Below are positions 52,166 to 60,363 of a stretch of 64,000 bases of DNA, piece after piece. This DNA is from CAMDBL01 sp964498125 (GTDB lineage: Bacteria; Pseudomonadota; Alphaproteobacteria; Rhizobiales; Hyphomicrobiaceae). Both the position numbers and the translations under genes were made by a program. Under the pieces are notes generated by a model. It saw only the letters and a program-made list of their open reading frames with translations. It searched no databases and was not told the origin of the DNA. Numbering within the stretch: position 1 is the first letter of the stretch; the number at the start of each line of letters is the position of its first letter. Where the stretch lies: the NCBI GenBank assembly GCA_964498125.1, contig CAZCGE010000134.1:62001-126000 (forward strand), read 5' to 3'.

Positions 52166-52570
52166 ATGAGCCTTGCACAGGAATTCAAGGAATTCGCGAT
52201 GAGAGGCAATGTCGTTGATCTCGCCGTCGGCGTGATCATGGGCGCCGCCTTCGGACCGATCGTGTCGACGCTGGTCGACAACATCATCATGCCGCCGATT
52301 GGCTACCTGATGGCCGGCATCGACTTCTCCACCCTCGCCGCCGTCCTGCCGACGCCGACCGGCAAGGGCGTGGAAATCAAGTACGGCCTGTTCCTGAATG
52401 CCGTCATCAAGTTCCTCATCACCGCCTTCGCCATCTTCATGCTGGTCAAGGGCATCAACACGATGAAGGCGCGATTCGAGCAGGAAGCCGCCGCTGGCCC
52501 ACCTCCCGCGCCACCTGCGACCGAAGTGCTACTGAAAGAGATTCGCGACGCGCTGCTGGCCAGGAAATAG
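52166..52570 (+). CDS. mscL: Large-conductance mechanosensitive channel
   Basis: A 134-residue pentameric channel subunit that releases solutes on osmotic downshock. N-terminal amphipathic helix and first membrane helix: QEFKEFAMRGNVVDLAVGVI, then MGAAFGPIVSTLVDNIIMPP. A periplasmic loop and second helix follow: LNAVIKFLITAFAIFMLVKG. The C-terminal bundle ends TEVLLKEIRDALLARK. Length and segments are normal for the family. A GC-rich hairpin follows the stop. Confidence 0.95.
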   Translation: MSLAQEFKEFAMRGNVVDLAVGVIMGAAFGPIVSTLVDNIIMPPIGYLMAGIDFSTLAAVLPTPTGKGVEIKYGLFLNAVIKFLITAFAIFMLVKGINTMKARFEQEAAAGPPPAPPATEVLLKEIRDALLARK

Positions 52571-52582
52571 CCGGTTTGTGGC

Positions 52583-52612
52583 GGCGGGAGCGTCCTGGAC
52601 GCGGCTCCCGCC
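52583..52612 (+). terminator. Hairpin after mscL
   Basis: GGCGGGAGC (52583-52591) pairs with GCTCCCGCC (52604-52612) across 12 nt, 13 bp past the mscL stop. No T run follows, so it may stabilise the RNA end rather than terminate alone. Confidence 0.45.
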
Positions 52613-52882
52613 AGGCCCGCCGTAGGATTACCCGGCACGCGCGCTCCGGCTTGACGGGCGCCGGCAGGGCTGCCTGCCCAGTGCCGCACGGCTGCACGCT
52701 AAGCGGAGTTCGCAAAAGTGCGCCTCGCGGTTTTGCGATAAAACTCCTCTAAAACAAAGTCCTAAGTAGATGATTCGTTGGTCTTCCAACGAAAGTCTGC
52801 TTAGTGCATTCGGGTCATAGCCGGATGCGTCCAATTGCAGGCATACTGGCGGCCTCGTTCACCTCGAACTGGAGTTGTCGCC

Positions 52883-53146
52883 ATGATCCGCTTCATTGCC
52901 CCCATCGCGCTTGCCGCAGCACTGGCGTGCGCCCCGATTGCCGGCAGCGCCCAAGATGCCAAGGCTCCGGCCAAGGCCGCCGCCAAATCGTCATCGCCCA
53001 AAGCAGGGCCTGGCGAGAAGGTCTGCCGCTACAAATTTCCCGGCGGCGAGCAACGCGCGTGGGTGTGCAAGAAGGAAGAGCCGTGTTGCGCCTGGGATGC
53101 GATCAGCTACGTCAAGTGCGGCTCGACGATCACCGGCTGCCTGTGA
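52883..53146 (+). CDS. Small secreted cysteine-rich protein
   Basis: An 87-residue product starting MIRFIAPIALAAALACAPIA with GGAG upstream. After the signal peptide (to about residue 24, GSAQ) comes an Ala/Lys-rich linker and a compact domain of about 45 residues with seven Cys (VCRYKF, WVCKKEEPCCAW, YVKCGSTITGC). The spacing suggests two or three disulfides in the periplasm or outside the cell. The family is not one I recognise. Confidence 0.6.
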   Translation: MIRFIAPIALAAALACAPIAGSAQDAKAPAKAAAKSSSPKAGPGEKVCRYKFPGGEQRAWVCKKEEPCCAWDAISYVKCGSTITGCL

Positions 53147-53968
53147 GGCCACGCGCTGCTTGACGGCATCGCCTGCTTGGTTTCGCCGGAAGACCCTGCG
53201 AGCCGCGTCGGGGAGGGAGGTGTGTGGCGGTGCGGCCGCGCAAAGTCTTCCGGCGAAGTGGTGCGTCCACCGCGGCCTTAACCGGCGGCAGGACGTCGAT
53301 AAAAGGCGAGCGGCAGAGAAGCGGGGAACCTCTGCCGCCCGTCCCGGAAAGTCGCACGAGGCGGCTTTCCAGAATCAATTCCGAAACAGCAACCCGTGAT
53401 CAGGTTGCGCCACGCTCGCGCGGCATCCAACGGCGTTCGTTCGAATGCGAACGCAAACCTTTTCAATTGGCCCCCCACAGGCCCTAACCCTGGCTGCCGG
53501 CGAATCGGGCGTACCTTCCGTCCTGATCCTCTGCCAGCTTGGCGCCGGTGAGCCGCTGCGGCTGCTTCAAGCACCGCGATGCGGCTCGGCGACGGATGAG
53601 TGTTTCGCTTTTAACCGTGTTGGTTTAATGATCGAAATACGCCAACACCATGAACTTGCTTCAAATAAATGAAACAATCCGCAACACATCCGGTCAATTC
53701 ATGCGCTGCATTGTGCTCATTTGTGAAAAAATAAACCGGGGCTTTGGTTATTTTAATTGCGAGTTTAATTCCGGGATTTGGCTGCAATTTAAGTACCAGT
53801 TCAGTCCAGCGCCAACACTGGTGACGACCGCGCCCATCGACAGTCGGCCGGCAGACGAATTGAAAATGTCGTCGCCAAAATTGTTGCACAAAGATTCGAT
53901 GCGTATGCTGAGAAAACTCCGAAAAAGAAGCGAACCGATGACGCGGCATCGGCGCGGGCCCCGACCGC
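53147..53968. other. Long gene-free region with low-GC segment
   Basis: About 820 bp without a supported gene. A 13-bp inverted repeat, TTCGCCGGAAGAC (53182-53194) with GTCTTCCGGCGAA (53245-53257), follows the Cys-rich gene and may be its terminator. Bases about 53600-53930 are clearly A/T-rich. On the minus strand a short piece reads SMGAVVTSVGAGLNWYLN, reminiscent of a porin end but unsupported by anything around it. Confidence 0.5.
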
Positions 53969-54415
53969 TCACAAGTGCCGCACCTGCAATGCACCGTCCC
54001 AGTGCGTGTTCAGATAGTCGCAGACGACGCGGCGATGGCAATGATGCGGCTCGGCCTCCGAGCACAGCAGGCAGGCGCCGTCGAGTTGGGCGCGATCGAG
54101 CCTGGTCTCGATCCGCCGCTCCTGCATCAGCTGGCGGAATTGAGCTTCATAGCGGTCCCAGGCCGTCTCGCCTTTGCGATAGCCCTTGAGGATCTCGTCG
54201 GTCGGCGCCAACAGCGGCTCGTGGCGGTAGCCGATCCCGCCGATGCGCTCGAGAAAGAAGGCGAGGTCGTCGGACTTGGCGAAGCCCGCGAGCTGCGACG
54301 TGTTGTGCAGGCGCACGTCGACCACCTGCCTGACGCCGGCGGCCTGCAGCCGCTCGAAGAAGCTCTTCGCCGTGGTCTGCGTGAAGCCGATGGTGAAGAC
54401 GCGGCCCTTGCTCAT
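53969..54415 (-). CDS. DUF488 family protein (cassette gene 3)
   Basis: A 148-residue DUF488 protein from MSKGRVFTIGFTQTTAKSFF. The family pattern is present: an N-terminal TIGF strand, AGVRQVVDVRLHNTSQLAGF, and the C-terminal LLCSEAEPHHCHRRVVCDYL motif with Cys, Glu, Cys-His-Arg. Its ATG overlaps the stop of the preceding DUF488 gene by 4 bp, so the two are translationally coupled. DUF488 proteins have no settled biochemical function; the conserved CSE...CHR suggests an enzyme or metal site. Confidence 0.82.
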   Translation of the reverse strand: MSKGRVFTIGFTQTTAKSFFERLQAAGVRQVVDVRLHNTSQLAGFAKSDDLAFFLERIGGIGYRHEPLLAPTDEILKGYRKGETAWDRYEAQFRQLMQERRIETRLDRAQLDGACLLCSEAEPHHCHRRVVCDYLNTHWDGALQVRHL

Positions 54416-55050
54416 GGCGCGCCACCAACGTCCACGGCGCCGGCACGTTCCACAGTCTCGCTGAACGCCACCTTGGCGCCCCATTCGCGATAGGCCAGCT
54501 CCAGCCGCTCCTCGCGGGTCGCAAACAGGTCCGAGGCGGCGCGTCCGGTCATTTCCAGCAGGCTCGCCTCGATCGCTTCGTGCGTCGCTTGAGCGCCGTC
54601 GCCGAGAATGTGCCGCACGGCGATGCCGCGCTGCCACAGGCGCCGGCCGACCAGCAGGCAGCGATGGCAATCCAGCGGGTCCTTCTCCGAGCACAGCATG
54701 CAGATGCGATGCCGCCCCGCACCCTCGATCAGCCGCCCGATGCCGTGCGCAAATACTGGCGCGGCGGCCATGCGCTCGTAGTCGGCGACACCATTCCTGT
54801 ACATGCCGCGGCCCTCCGGCCTGCCGCCCAGCTCCTTGCCGAGAAAGACATAAGCGATGCCGGCTTCGCGCAGCGATTTCTCCAGCGTGTCCCTACCGAA
54901 CTGCGGCAAATACCGGGAATGAGGCGAGGACCTGACGTCCGCGATCGCTGTGATCCCGGCACCGCGCAGCAGGGCGAGAAACACGTCAAACGTGTGCGCC
55001 GAGTGGCCGATGGAAAATACGGTGGTCGGTTGCTGTGTGGTCATGCCCAT
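54412..55050 (-). CDS. DUF488 family protein (cassette gene 2)
   Basis: A 212-residue DUF488 protein starting MGMTTQQPTTVFSIGHSAHT; GGAG lies six bases before the ATG. Signature segments: FSIGHSAHTFDVFLALLRG, ADVRSSPHSRYLPQFG, FLGKELGGRPEGRGMY and CMLCSEKDPLDCHRCLLVG. It is the longer classical form with the RSSPHS motif, compared with the shorter paralogue downstream that has DVRLHN instead. A C-terminal helical extension of about 60 residues follows. Middle gene of a three-gene cassette, 15 bp from the dual-OB gene. Confidence 0.85.
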   Translation of the reverse strand: MGMTTQQPTTVFSIGHSAHTFDVFLALLRGAGITAIADVRSSPHSRYLPQFGRDTLEKSLREAGIAYVFLGKELGGRPEGRGMYRNGVADYERMAAAPVFAHGIGRLIEGAGRHRICMLCSEKDPLDCHRCLLVGRRLWQRGIAVRHILGDGAQATHEAIEASLLEMTGRAASDLFATREERLELAYREWGAKVAFSETVERAGAVDVGGAP

Positions 55051-55065
55051 GCCAAGCTCCGCCTC

Positions 55066-55755
55066 TCACCACAGAATGCCGTTGAGCATGACAAAGCACT
55101 TGCCAGGGTGCTCCGAACAGCCGCGCGACAGGCCGAGCCGTACGTGCATCGCGCCGCGCACGGGCAGTATCTCCCGCACGGCGGCGATGCCGCCGTCGCG
55201 GTAGGCGGTGCGCAGCGCCCGGCTGACCACCGGCAGATCGTAGCGTGCATCGCCGTCGTCCAGAATGGCTCTGAGCCGCTTGTCGCCGTTCCTGTGCGTC
55301 ACCTCGAACACGTCGACGGCGGACCAGGGCAGCCTGAGCGCGGCCAGCGAGCGCGTCGGCGAGCCCTCCGGCACATGGGCGCACCGCCGCGTGCCCTGTT
55401 TCACGAATGCGTGCAGCACAAGTCCATCGAATGCGCGCATCACGTTGTCCGCCACTTCCGGCGCGCCTTCACCCTGCCACGCCGGCCGCGGACCAGGCAG
55501 AGTGGCGATGTCGTCCGGCAGCACCGACGTGTCCTCCCGCGCATGCGGCAGGCTGGCGTGAGCGGACCGCGCCGCAGGCGTGAACCGCAATCGCCGGCCT
55601 TGCGCGATGCCGCGATCACGTACCAGCCCGGCCGACCATCGGCCCTCCGCCAGCACCGGACGCACCATGCGCCGATGACTGACATCCCAGCCGGCCAGGC
55701 AATAGGCTTCGCCATGCATTTCCGTAACGTCGGTCAGCAGGATCTCGATACTCAT
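55066..55755 (-). CDS. Dual OB-fold-like protein (cassette gene 1)
   Basis: A 229-residue protein from MSIEILLTDVTEMHGEAYCL. Its two halves look like small beta barrels: the first has EILLTDVTEMHGEAYCLAGW and RMVRPVLAEGRWSAG; the second ends AMHVRLGLSRGCSEHPGKC, FVMLNGILW. This resembles the 'dual OB' family that I know as a neighbour of DUF488 genes. OB folds usually bind nucleic acid or nucleotides. First gene of the cassette; in this order it would deliver a nucleic-acid-binding module with two DUF488 enzymes. Assignment is by pattern only. Confidence 0.6.
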   Translation of the reverse strand: MSIEILLTDVTEMHGEAYCLAGWDVSHRRMVRPVLAEGRWSAGLVRDRGIAQGRRLRFTPAARSAHASLPHAREDTSVLPDDIATLPGPRPAWQGEGAPEVADNVMRAFDGLVLHAFVKQGTRRCAHVPEGSPTRSLAALRLPWSAVDVFEVTHRNGDKRLRAILDDGDARYDLPVVSRALRTAYRDGGIAAVREILPVRGAMHVRLGLSRGCSEHPGKCFVMLNGILW

Positions 55756-55935
55756 GAGACACCCATCGAACGCAATGCTCGTGACGGGTCGTGCTTGTGG
55801 CTTGAGGATGCCGCAAGCCCTGGAACAAATCAAGAACTATTTTGCGCGAGCGACCGCGGCGGCGGCCTTGTGCGACCCGGAGACTGGGCCGTGCGGCGAG
55901 CTTGGCAACCCAAGCGGCCGGCAGCCTCGGCAGCG

Positions 55936-57075
55936 CTAGCTTCCCTTGCCCTCGAAGAAACTGGCCACTTTGGCAAAGAACCCCGCACTTTCGGGGCTGG
56001 TATCCTTGTGGCTGTCCTTCTCGAACTGCTCGAGCAGCTCGCGCTGGCGCTTGGTCAGGTTCTTGGGTGTCTCGACATCGACCTGGATGTACATGTCGCC
56101 GGCCGTTTTCGAACGCAGCACCGGCATCCCCTTGCCCTTGAGGCGGAACTGCTTGCCCGTCTCGGTGCCCTCGGCGATCTTGACGCGCGTCATGCCGCCT
56201 TCGACGATCGGCACATCGACATGACCGCCGAGCGCCGCAGTCGTCATCGAGATCGGCACACGGCAGAAAATATCAGCGCCGTCGCGCTGGAAAAACTCGT
56301 GCGGCTTGATCGACAGGAAGATGTAGAGATCGCCGGTCGGCCCGCCGCGCAGGCCGGCTTCGCCTTCGTTGGCGAGCCTGATGCGGGTGCCGTCCTCGAC
56401 GCCGGCCGGTATGTTCACCGAAAGCGTCCGCTCCTTGGTGACGCGGCCGGAGCCGGCGCAGGGTGTGCAGGGGTCCTCGATGACCTGGCCGCGGCCCTGA
56501 CACGTGGGGCAGGTACGCTCGATGGTGAAGAAGCCCTGTGATGCGCGCACCTTGCCCTGACCCGAGCACATCGAGCAGGTTGCTGGCCGCGTGCCTGGCT
56601 TGGCGCCGCTGCCCGAGCAGGTCTCGCAGGCGACGCTGGTCGGCACGCGGATCTGTGCTGTCTTGCCGCTGAATGCCTCCTTGAGCGTGATCTCCATGTT
56701 GTAGCGCAGATCGGCGCCACGCTCGCGGCCCCCCCCACGGGTGCGCCGGCCGCCCATGAACTCGCCGAACAGGTCATCGAAAATGTCCGACATGGAGCTG
56801 GCGAAGTCGGGACCAAAGCCGCCGGCACCGCCCCTGACACCCGCGCCGCCCGCGAACGCGGCATGCCCGAATTGATCATAGGCCGCCCGCTTCTGTGGGT
56901 CCTTCAGAACCTCATAAGCTTCGCCAAGCTCCTGGAAGCGCTGCTGGGCTTTGGCGTCGCCCGGATTGCGGTCGGGGTGCACGTCCTTGGCCAGCTTGCG
57001 GAAAGCCGACTTCAGATCCTGCTCGTTGGAGCCGCGGGCAACCCCCAGCACTTCGTAATAGTCGCGCTTTGCCAT
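55936..57075 (-). CDS. dnaJ: Chaperone co-factor DnaJ
   Basis: A 379-residue type I Hsp40 starting MAKRDYYEVLGVARGSNEQD. The J domain carries HPD (KDVHPDRNPGD), then a Gly/Phe-rich region with GAGVRGGAGGFG. Four zinc-finger repeats follow: CETCSGSG, CSMCSGQG, CPTCQGRG, CTPCAGSG. The C-terminal substrate-binding domain ends near GFFAKVASFFEGKG. It delivers unfolded protein to DnaK and stimulates its ATPase. It lies 159 bp downstream of dnaK on the same strand and should share the heat-shock transcript. Confidence 0.95.
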   Translation of the reverse strand: MAKRDYYEVLGVARGSNEQDLKSAFRKLAKDVHPDRNPGDAKAQQRFQELGEAYEVLKDPQKRAAYDQFGHAAFAGGAGVRGGAGGFGPDFASSMSDIFDDLFGEFMGGRRTRGGGRERGADLRYNMEITLKEAFSGKTAQIRVPTSVACETCSGSGAKPGTRPATCSMCSGQGKVRASQGFFTIERTCPTCQGRGQVIEDPCTPCAGSGRVTKERTLSVNIPAGVEDGTRIRLANEGEAGLRGGPTGDLYIFLSIKPHEFFQRDGADIFCRVPISMTTAALGGHVDVPIVEGGMTRVKIAEGTETGKQFRLKGKGMPVLRSKTAGDMYIQVDVETPKNLTKRQRELLEQFEKDSHKDTSPESAGFFAKVASFFEGKGS

Positions 57076-57234
57076 GTCCCGGCTGTCCGATTCTTCGTCC
57101 CCAGGGGGCACCATCAACGCTGACACTGAACATGTCGCGTGCCCCGCACAGTCGTTGACCGGCAAGCTTTGCGGCTCATCGGCTCAACCAACGATGCAAG
57201 GGCCTGCATGGGCGCACCCGACCGCAGTGTGTGA

Positions 57235-59160
57235 TCAGGCAGATTTCTTCTTGTCGTCCTTGACTTCCTCGAAGTCGGCGTCAACCACCTTGTCATCGCC
57301 CGGTGCCTTGGCGCCCCCGGCGCCACCGGCTGCCCCGTCATCTGGTCCGTCCGCGCCCTTCTGGGCGTAAATGGCTTCGCCGATCTTCATGCGCGCCTGC
57401 ACCAGCGTGTTGAGCTTGCCCGTGATGGCCTCTTTATCGTCACCGGAGAGCACCTCTTTCAGCGCGGCAACGGCGCCTTCGATCGTCGTCTTGTCGGCCG
57501 GCGGGATCTTCTCGCCGTGTTCCTTCAGGTCCTTCTCGGCCTCGTGGATCATGGCCTCACCCTGATTGCGAGCCTCCACCAACTCGCGCTTCACCTTGTC
57601 CTCGGCGGCGTGGGCCTCGGCTTCCTTGACCATCTTCTGGATGTCGGCATCGGAAAGCCCGCCCGATGCCTGGATGCGGATCGACTGCTCCTTCGAGGTC
57701 GCTTTGTCCTTGGCTGAAACGTGGACGATGCCATTGGCGTCGATGTCGAACGTCACTTCGACCTGCGGCACGCCACGCGGGGCCGGCGGGATGCCGACCA
57801 GGTCGAACTGGCCGAGCAGCTTGTTGTCGGCCGCCATCTCGCGCTCGCCCTGGCTGACGCGGATCGTCACCGCGCTCTGGCCATCCTCGGCGGTGGAGAA
57901 CACCTGGCCTTTCTTGGTCGGGATCGTCGTGTTGCGATCAATCAGACGGGTGAATACGCCACCCAATGTCTCGATGCCGAGCGACAGCGGCGTCACGTCG
58001 AGCAGCAGGACGTCCTTGACCTCACCCTTGAGTACGCCACCTTGAATGGCGGCGCCGATCGCCACCACCTCGTCGGGGTTGACGCCTTTATGCGGCTCCT
58101 TGCCGAACAGCTCCTTGACCAGCTGCTGCACCTTGGGCATGCGCGTCATGCCGCCGACCAGCACGACTTCGTCGATATCGGCTGCCTTGAGGCCCGCATC
58201 CTTGATGGCCTGCAGGCAAGGCGCCTTGGTTTTCTCGATCAGATCCTCGACCAGGCTCTCGAGCTTGGCGCGAGAGAGCTTGTTCATCAGGTGCTTGGGC
58301 CCGTTCTTGTCGGCGGTAATGAAGGGCAGGTTGACCTCGGTCTGAGCCGAAGACGACAGCTCGATCTTGGCCTTCTCGGCAGCTTCCTTGAGCCGCTGTA
58401 GCGCCAGTTTGTCGGATTTGAGATCGATCCCGGTCTCTTTCTTGAACTCGTCGGCGAGGTAATGCACCAGCTTCATGTCGAAATCTTCGCCGCCGAGGAA
58501 CGTGTCGCCATTGGTCGACTTGACCTCGAACACGCCGTCGCCGATTTCGAGAACCGAGATGTCGAACGTGCCGCCGCCAAGGTCATAAACGGCGATGACC
58601 TGGGACTGTTTCTTCTTGTCGAGGCCATAGGCCAGCGCCGCGGCGGTCGGCTCGTTGATGATGCGCAGCACCTCGAGGCCAGCAATACGGCCGGCATCCT
58701 TGGTCGCCTGGCGCTGGGCGTCATTGAAATAGGCCGGCACCGTGATCACGGCTTGGGTCACGGTCTGGCCAAGATGGGCTTCGGCCGTCTCCTTCATCTT
58801 CTGCAAGATGAAGGCAGAGATTTGCTGCGGGGAATACTGCTTGCCACCTGCCTCGACCCAGGCATCGCCGTTCGCCCCCTTGACGATCGAGTACGGCACC
58901 ATCTTCTTGTCCTTCTCCACCATCGGGTCGTCGTAGCGGCGACCGATCAGCCGCTTGATGGCGAAGAACGTCTTGGTCGGATTGGTCACTGCCTGGCGCT
59001 TGGCCGGCAGACCCACCAGCACCTCGTCGTCGGTGGCAGCTACAATCGAGGGCGTCGTATTCATGCCCTCCGCATTGGGGATGACCTTTGGCACCCCACC
59101 TTCCATCACAGAAACGCACGAATTGGTCGTGCCGAGATCAATACCAATGACTTTCGACAT
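57235..59160 (-). CDS. dnaK: Hsp70 chaperone DnaK
   Basis: A 641-residue Hsp70 beginning MSKVIGIDLGTTNSCVSVME. Nucleotide-binding domain motifs: VIAVYDLGGGTFDISVLEIG, VLVGGMTRMPKVQQLVKELF; linker LLLDVTPLSLGIETLGG; substrate-binding domain and the lid helices; C-terminus VDADFEEVKDDKKKSA, as in other alphaproteobacteria. Central to folding and the heat-shock response. Followed by dnaJ, preceded by a likely RpoH promoter. Confidence 0.97.
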   Translation of the reverse strand: MSKVIGIDLGTTNSCVSVMEGGVPKVIPNAEGMNTTPSIVAATDDEVLVGLPAKRQAVTNPTKTFFAIKRLIGRRYDDPMVEKDKKMVPYSIVKGANGDAWVEAGGKQYSPQQISAFILQKMKETAEAHLGQTVTQAVITVPAYFNDAQRQATKDAGRIAGLEVLRIINEPTAAALAYGLDKKKQSQVIAVYDLGGGTFDISVLEIGDGVFEVKSTNGDTFLGGEDFDMKLVHYLADEFKKETGIDLKSDKLALQRLKEAAEKAKIELSSSAQTEVNLPFITADKNGPKHLMNKLSRAKLESLVEDLIEKTKAPCLQAIKDAGLKAADIDEVVLVGGMTRMPKVQQLVKELFGKEPHKGVNPDEVVAIGAAIQGGVLKGEVKDVLLLDVTPLSLGIETLGGVFTRLIDRNTTIPTKKGQVFSTAEDGQSAVTIRVSQGEREMAADNKLLGQFDLVGIPPAPRGVPQVEVTFDIDANGIVHVSAKDKATSKEQSIRIQASGGLSDADIQKMVKEAEAHAAEDKVKRELVEARNQGEAMIHEAEKDLKEHGEKIPPADKTTIEGAVAALKEVLSGDDKEAITGKLNTLVQARMKIGEAIYAQKGADGPDDGAAGGAGGAKAPGDDKVVDADFEEVKDDKKKSA

Positions 59161-59285
59161 GTTCGCTTCGATCCTCTTCTTTTGCGGCGGACCGTCAGGA
59201 CCCGCGGAGCGGCATCCTGCTTCCTTGATGTCTCTAACGAGATACGAGGAGCCCGGTCCCCAGAGTTGGCCGGCTGGTTCCGGCG

Positions 59286-59316
59286 ATATATAGGGGCCGC
59301 CCCGCCGTGGTGCAAC
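59286..59316 (-). promoter_or_regulatory. Candidate heat-shock (RpoH) promoter of dnaKJ
   Basis: On the minus strand GTTGCA (59311-59316) is followed after 14 nt by CCCCTATATAT (59286-59296). This matches the RpoH form (CTTGAA-like -35, CCCCATNT-like -10) with two changes in the -35. It lies about 125 bp upstream of dnaK, leaving a 5' leader. Confidence 0.45.
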
Positions 59317-59478
59317 GGGCCTGCTTCACGCACCTGTGATCAATTCTCCTCACCCCGTGTTTCAGGACCGGGGGGCCGAGCCGGCAACCGCCGTCGATAC
59401 ATGACACCTGCCGTTGGAATTGACCATGGCACGTGCAGCTGCGAGGCTGCCAGATCGAGAGATCATCCTGGCCTCGAT

Positions 59479-60102
59479 ATGGACGCAACGGCTGTGCTGC
59501 CCGAAGGGTTTCGCCAGTATCCTGGCTACTTCGACAGGGCCTCGCAAGCGGCGCTGCTCGGCGCGATTCGCGATGTGCTGGCTGCCGCACCCCTGTTCGT
59601 CCCGCGCATGCCGCGGTCCGGCAAGCCCATGTCCGTGCGCATGTGCAATTGTGGGCCCCTGGGCTGGGTCACCGACCAGAGCGGCGGTTACCGCTACCAG
59701 TCGACGCACCCCGAGACGGCGCAACCTTGGCCACCCATGCCGGCGATGCTGCTGGAGCTGTGGCGGGACGTGGCCAGCGGCTTCCCGCCACCCCAGGCTT
59801 GCTTGATCAACTATTACGCCGGCGCCGCCCGCATGGGCAGCCACGTTGACGCCGACGAGGCGGACACGACCGCTCCCGTCGTCTCAGTCTCGCTCGGCGA
59901 CGATGCTGTCTTTCACGTCGGAGGCCCGAAACGGGGCGACCCCAAGGCGCGCCTGACGCTGAGGTCCGGCGACGTCGCGGTGCTGGGGGGCGCCAGCCGG
60001 CGCGCCTACCACGGCATCGACCGGATCGTGCCTGGAACCAGCGATTTGCTCGCCGAGGGGGGCCGCATCAACCTGACCCTGCGGCGGGTGACGCTGGGGT
60101 AG
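59479..60102 (+). CDS. alkB: AlkB-type Fe(II)/2-oxoglutarate DNA demethylase
   Basis: A 207-residue protein started at MDATAVLPEGFRQYPGYF; a long upstream frame is antisense to dnaK. The iron ligands are visible: HVDADE (His and Asp) and the distal His in RRAYHGIDR, with the 2-oxoglutarate Arg in GRINLTLRRV. Other motifs: LINYYAGAARMGSHVD and VVSVSLGDDAVFHVGG. It removes methyl groups from 1-methyladenine and 3-methylcytosine in DNA or RNA. It is divergent from dnaK over about 318 bp. Confidence 0.9.
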   Translation: MDATAVLPEGFRQYPGYFDRASQAALLGAIRDVLAAAPLFVPRMPRSGKPMSVRMCNCGPLGWVTDQSGGYRYQSTHPETAQPWPPMPAMLLELWRDVASGFPPPQACLINYYAGAARMGSHVDADEADTTAPVVSVSLGDDAVFHVGGPKRGDPKARLTLRSGDVAVLGGASRRAYHGIDRIVPGTSDLLAEGGRINLTLRRVTLG

Positions 60103-60363
60103 GATTTCCAATCCAATTTTTTGAAGAGCAGCGCTGGTACCACATCGGCCCGGCTTCGCATATGCCGAACTCCGCGGGGAGAGATTGGACGCTCGCGGAA
60201 CCAGGGACGGTGGCTTACCTTGCACCCTCGCTGAACGAAACGTGCGGCCGAGGCGGCTGCCTCATTGATCTATAACAATACAATAATTCATTGAGTTGTT
60301 AGTATTTGTTAATCTATTTATACAGAATAACCCTCTAGAGATCTGATTCTTTGAGAGGCTCCC

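Noticed and set aside
53611..54065. A minus-strand peptide resembling a porin end (SVGAGLNWYLN)
   Set aside because: It is a short stretch of one frame with no upstream beta-barrel pattern, signal peptide or ribosome-binding site, in A/T-rich DNA where chance matches are likely.
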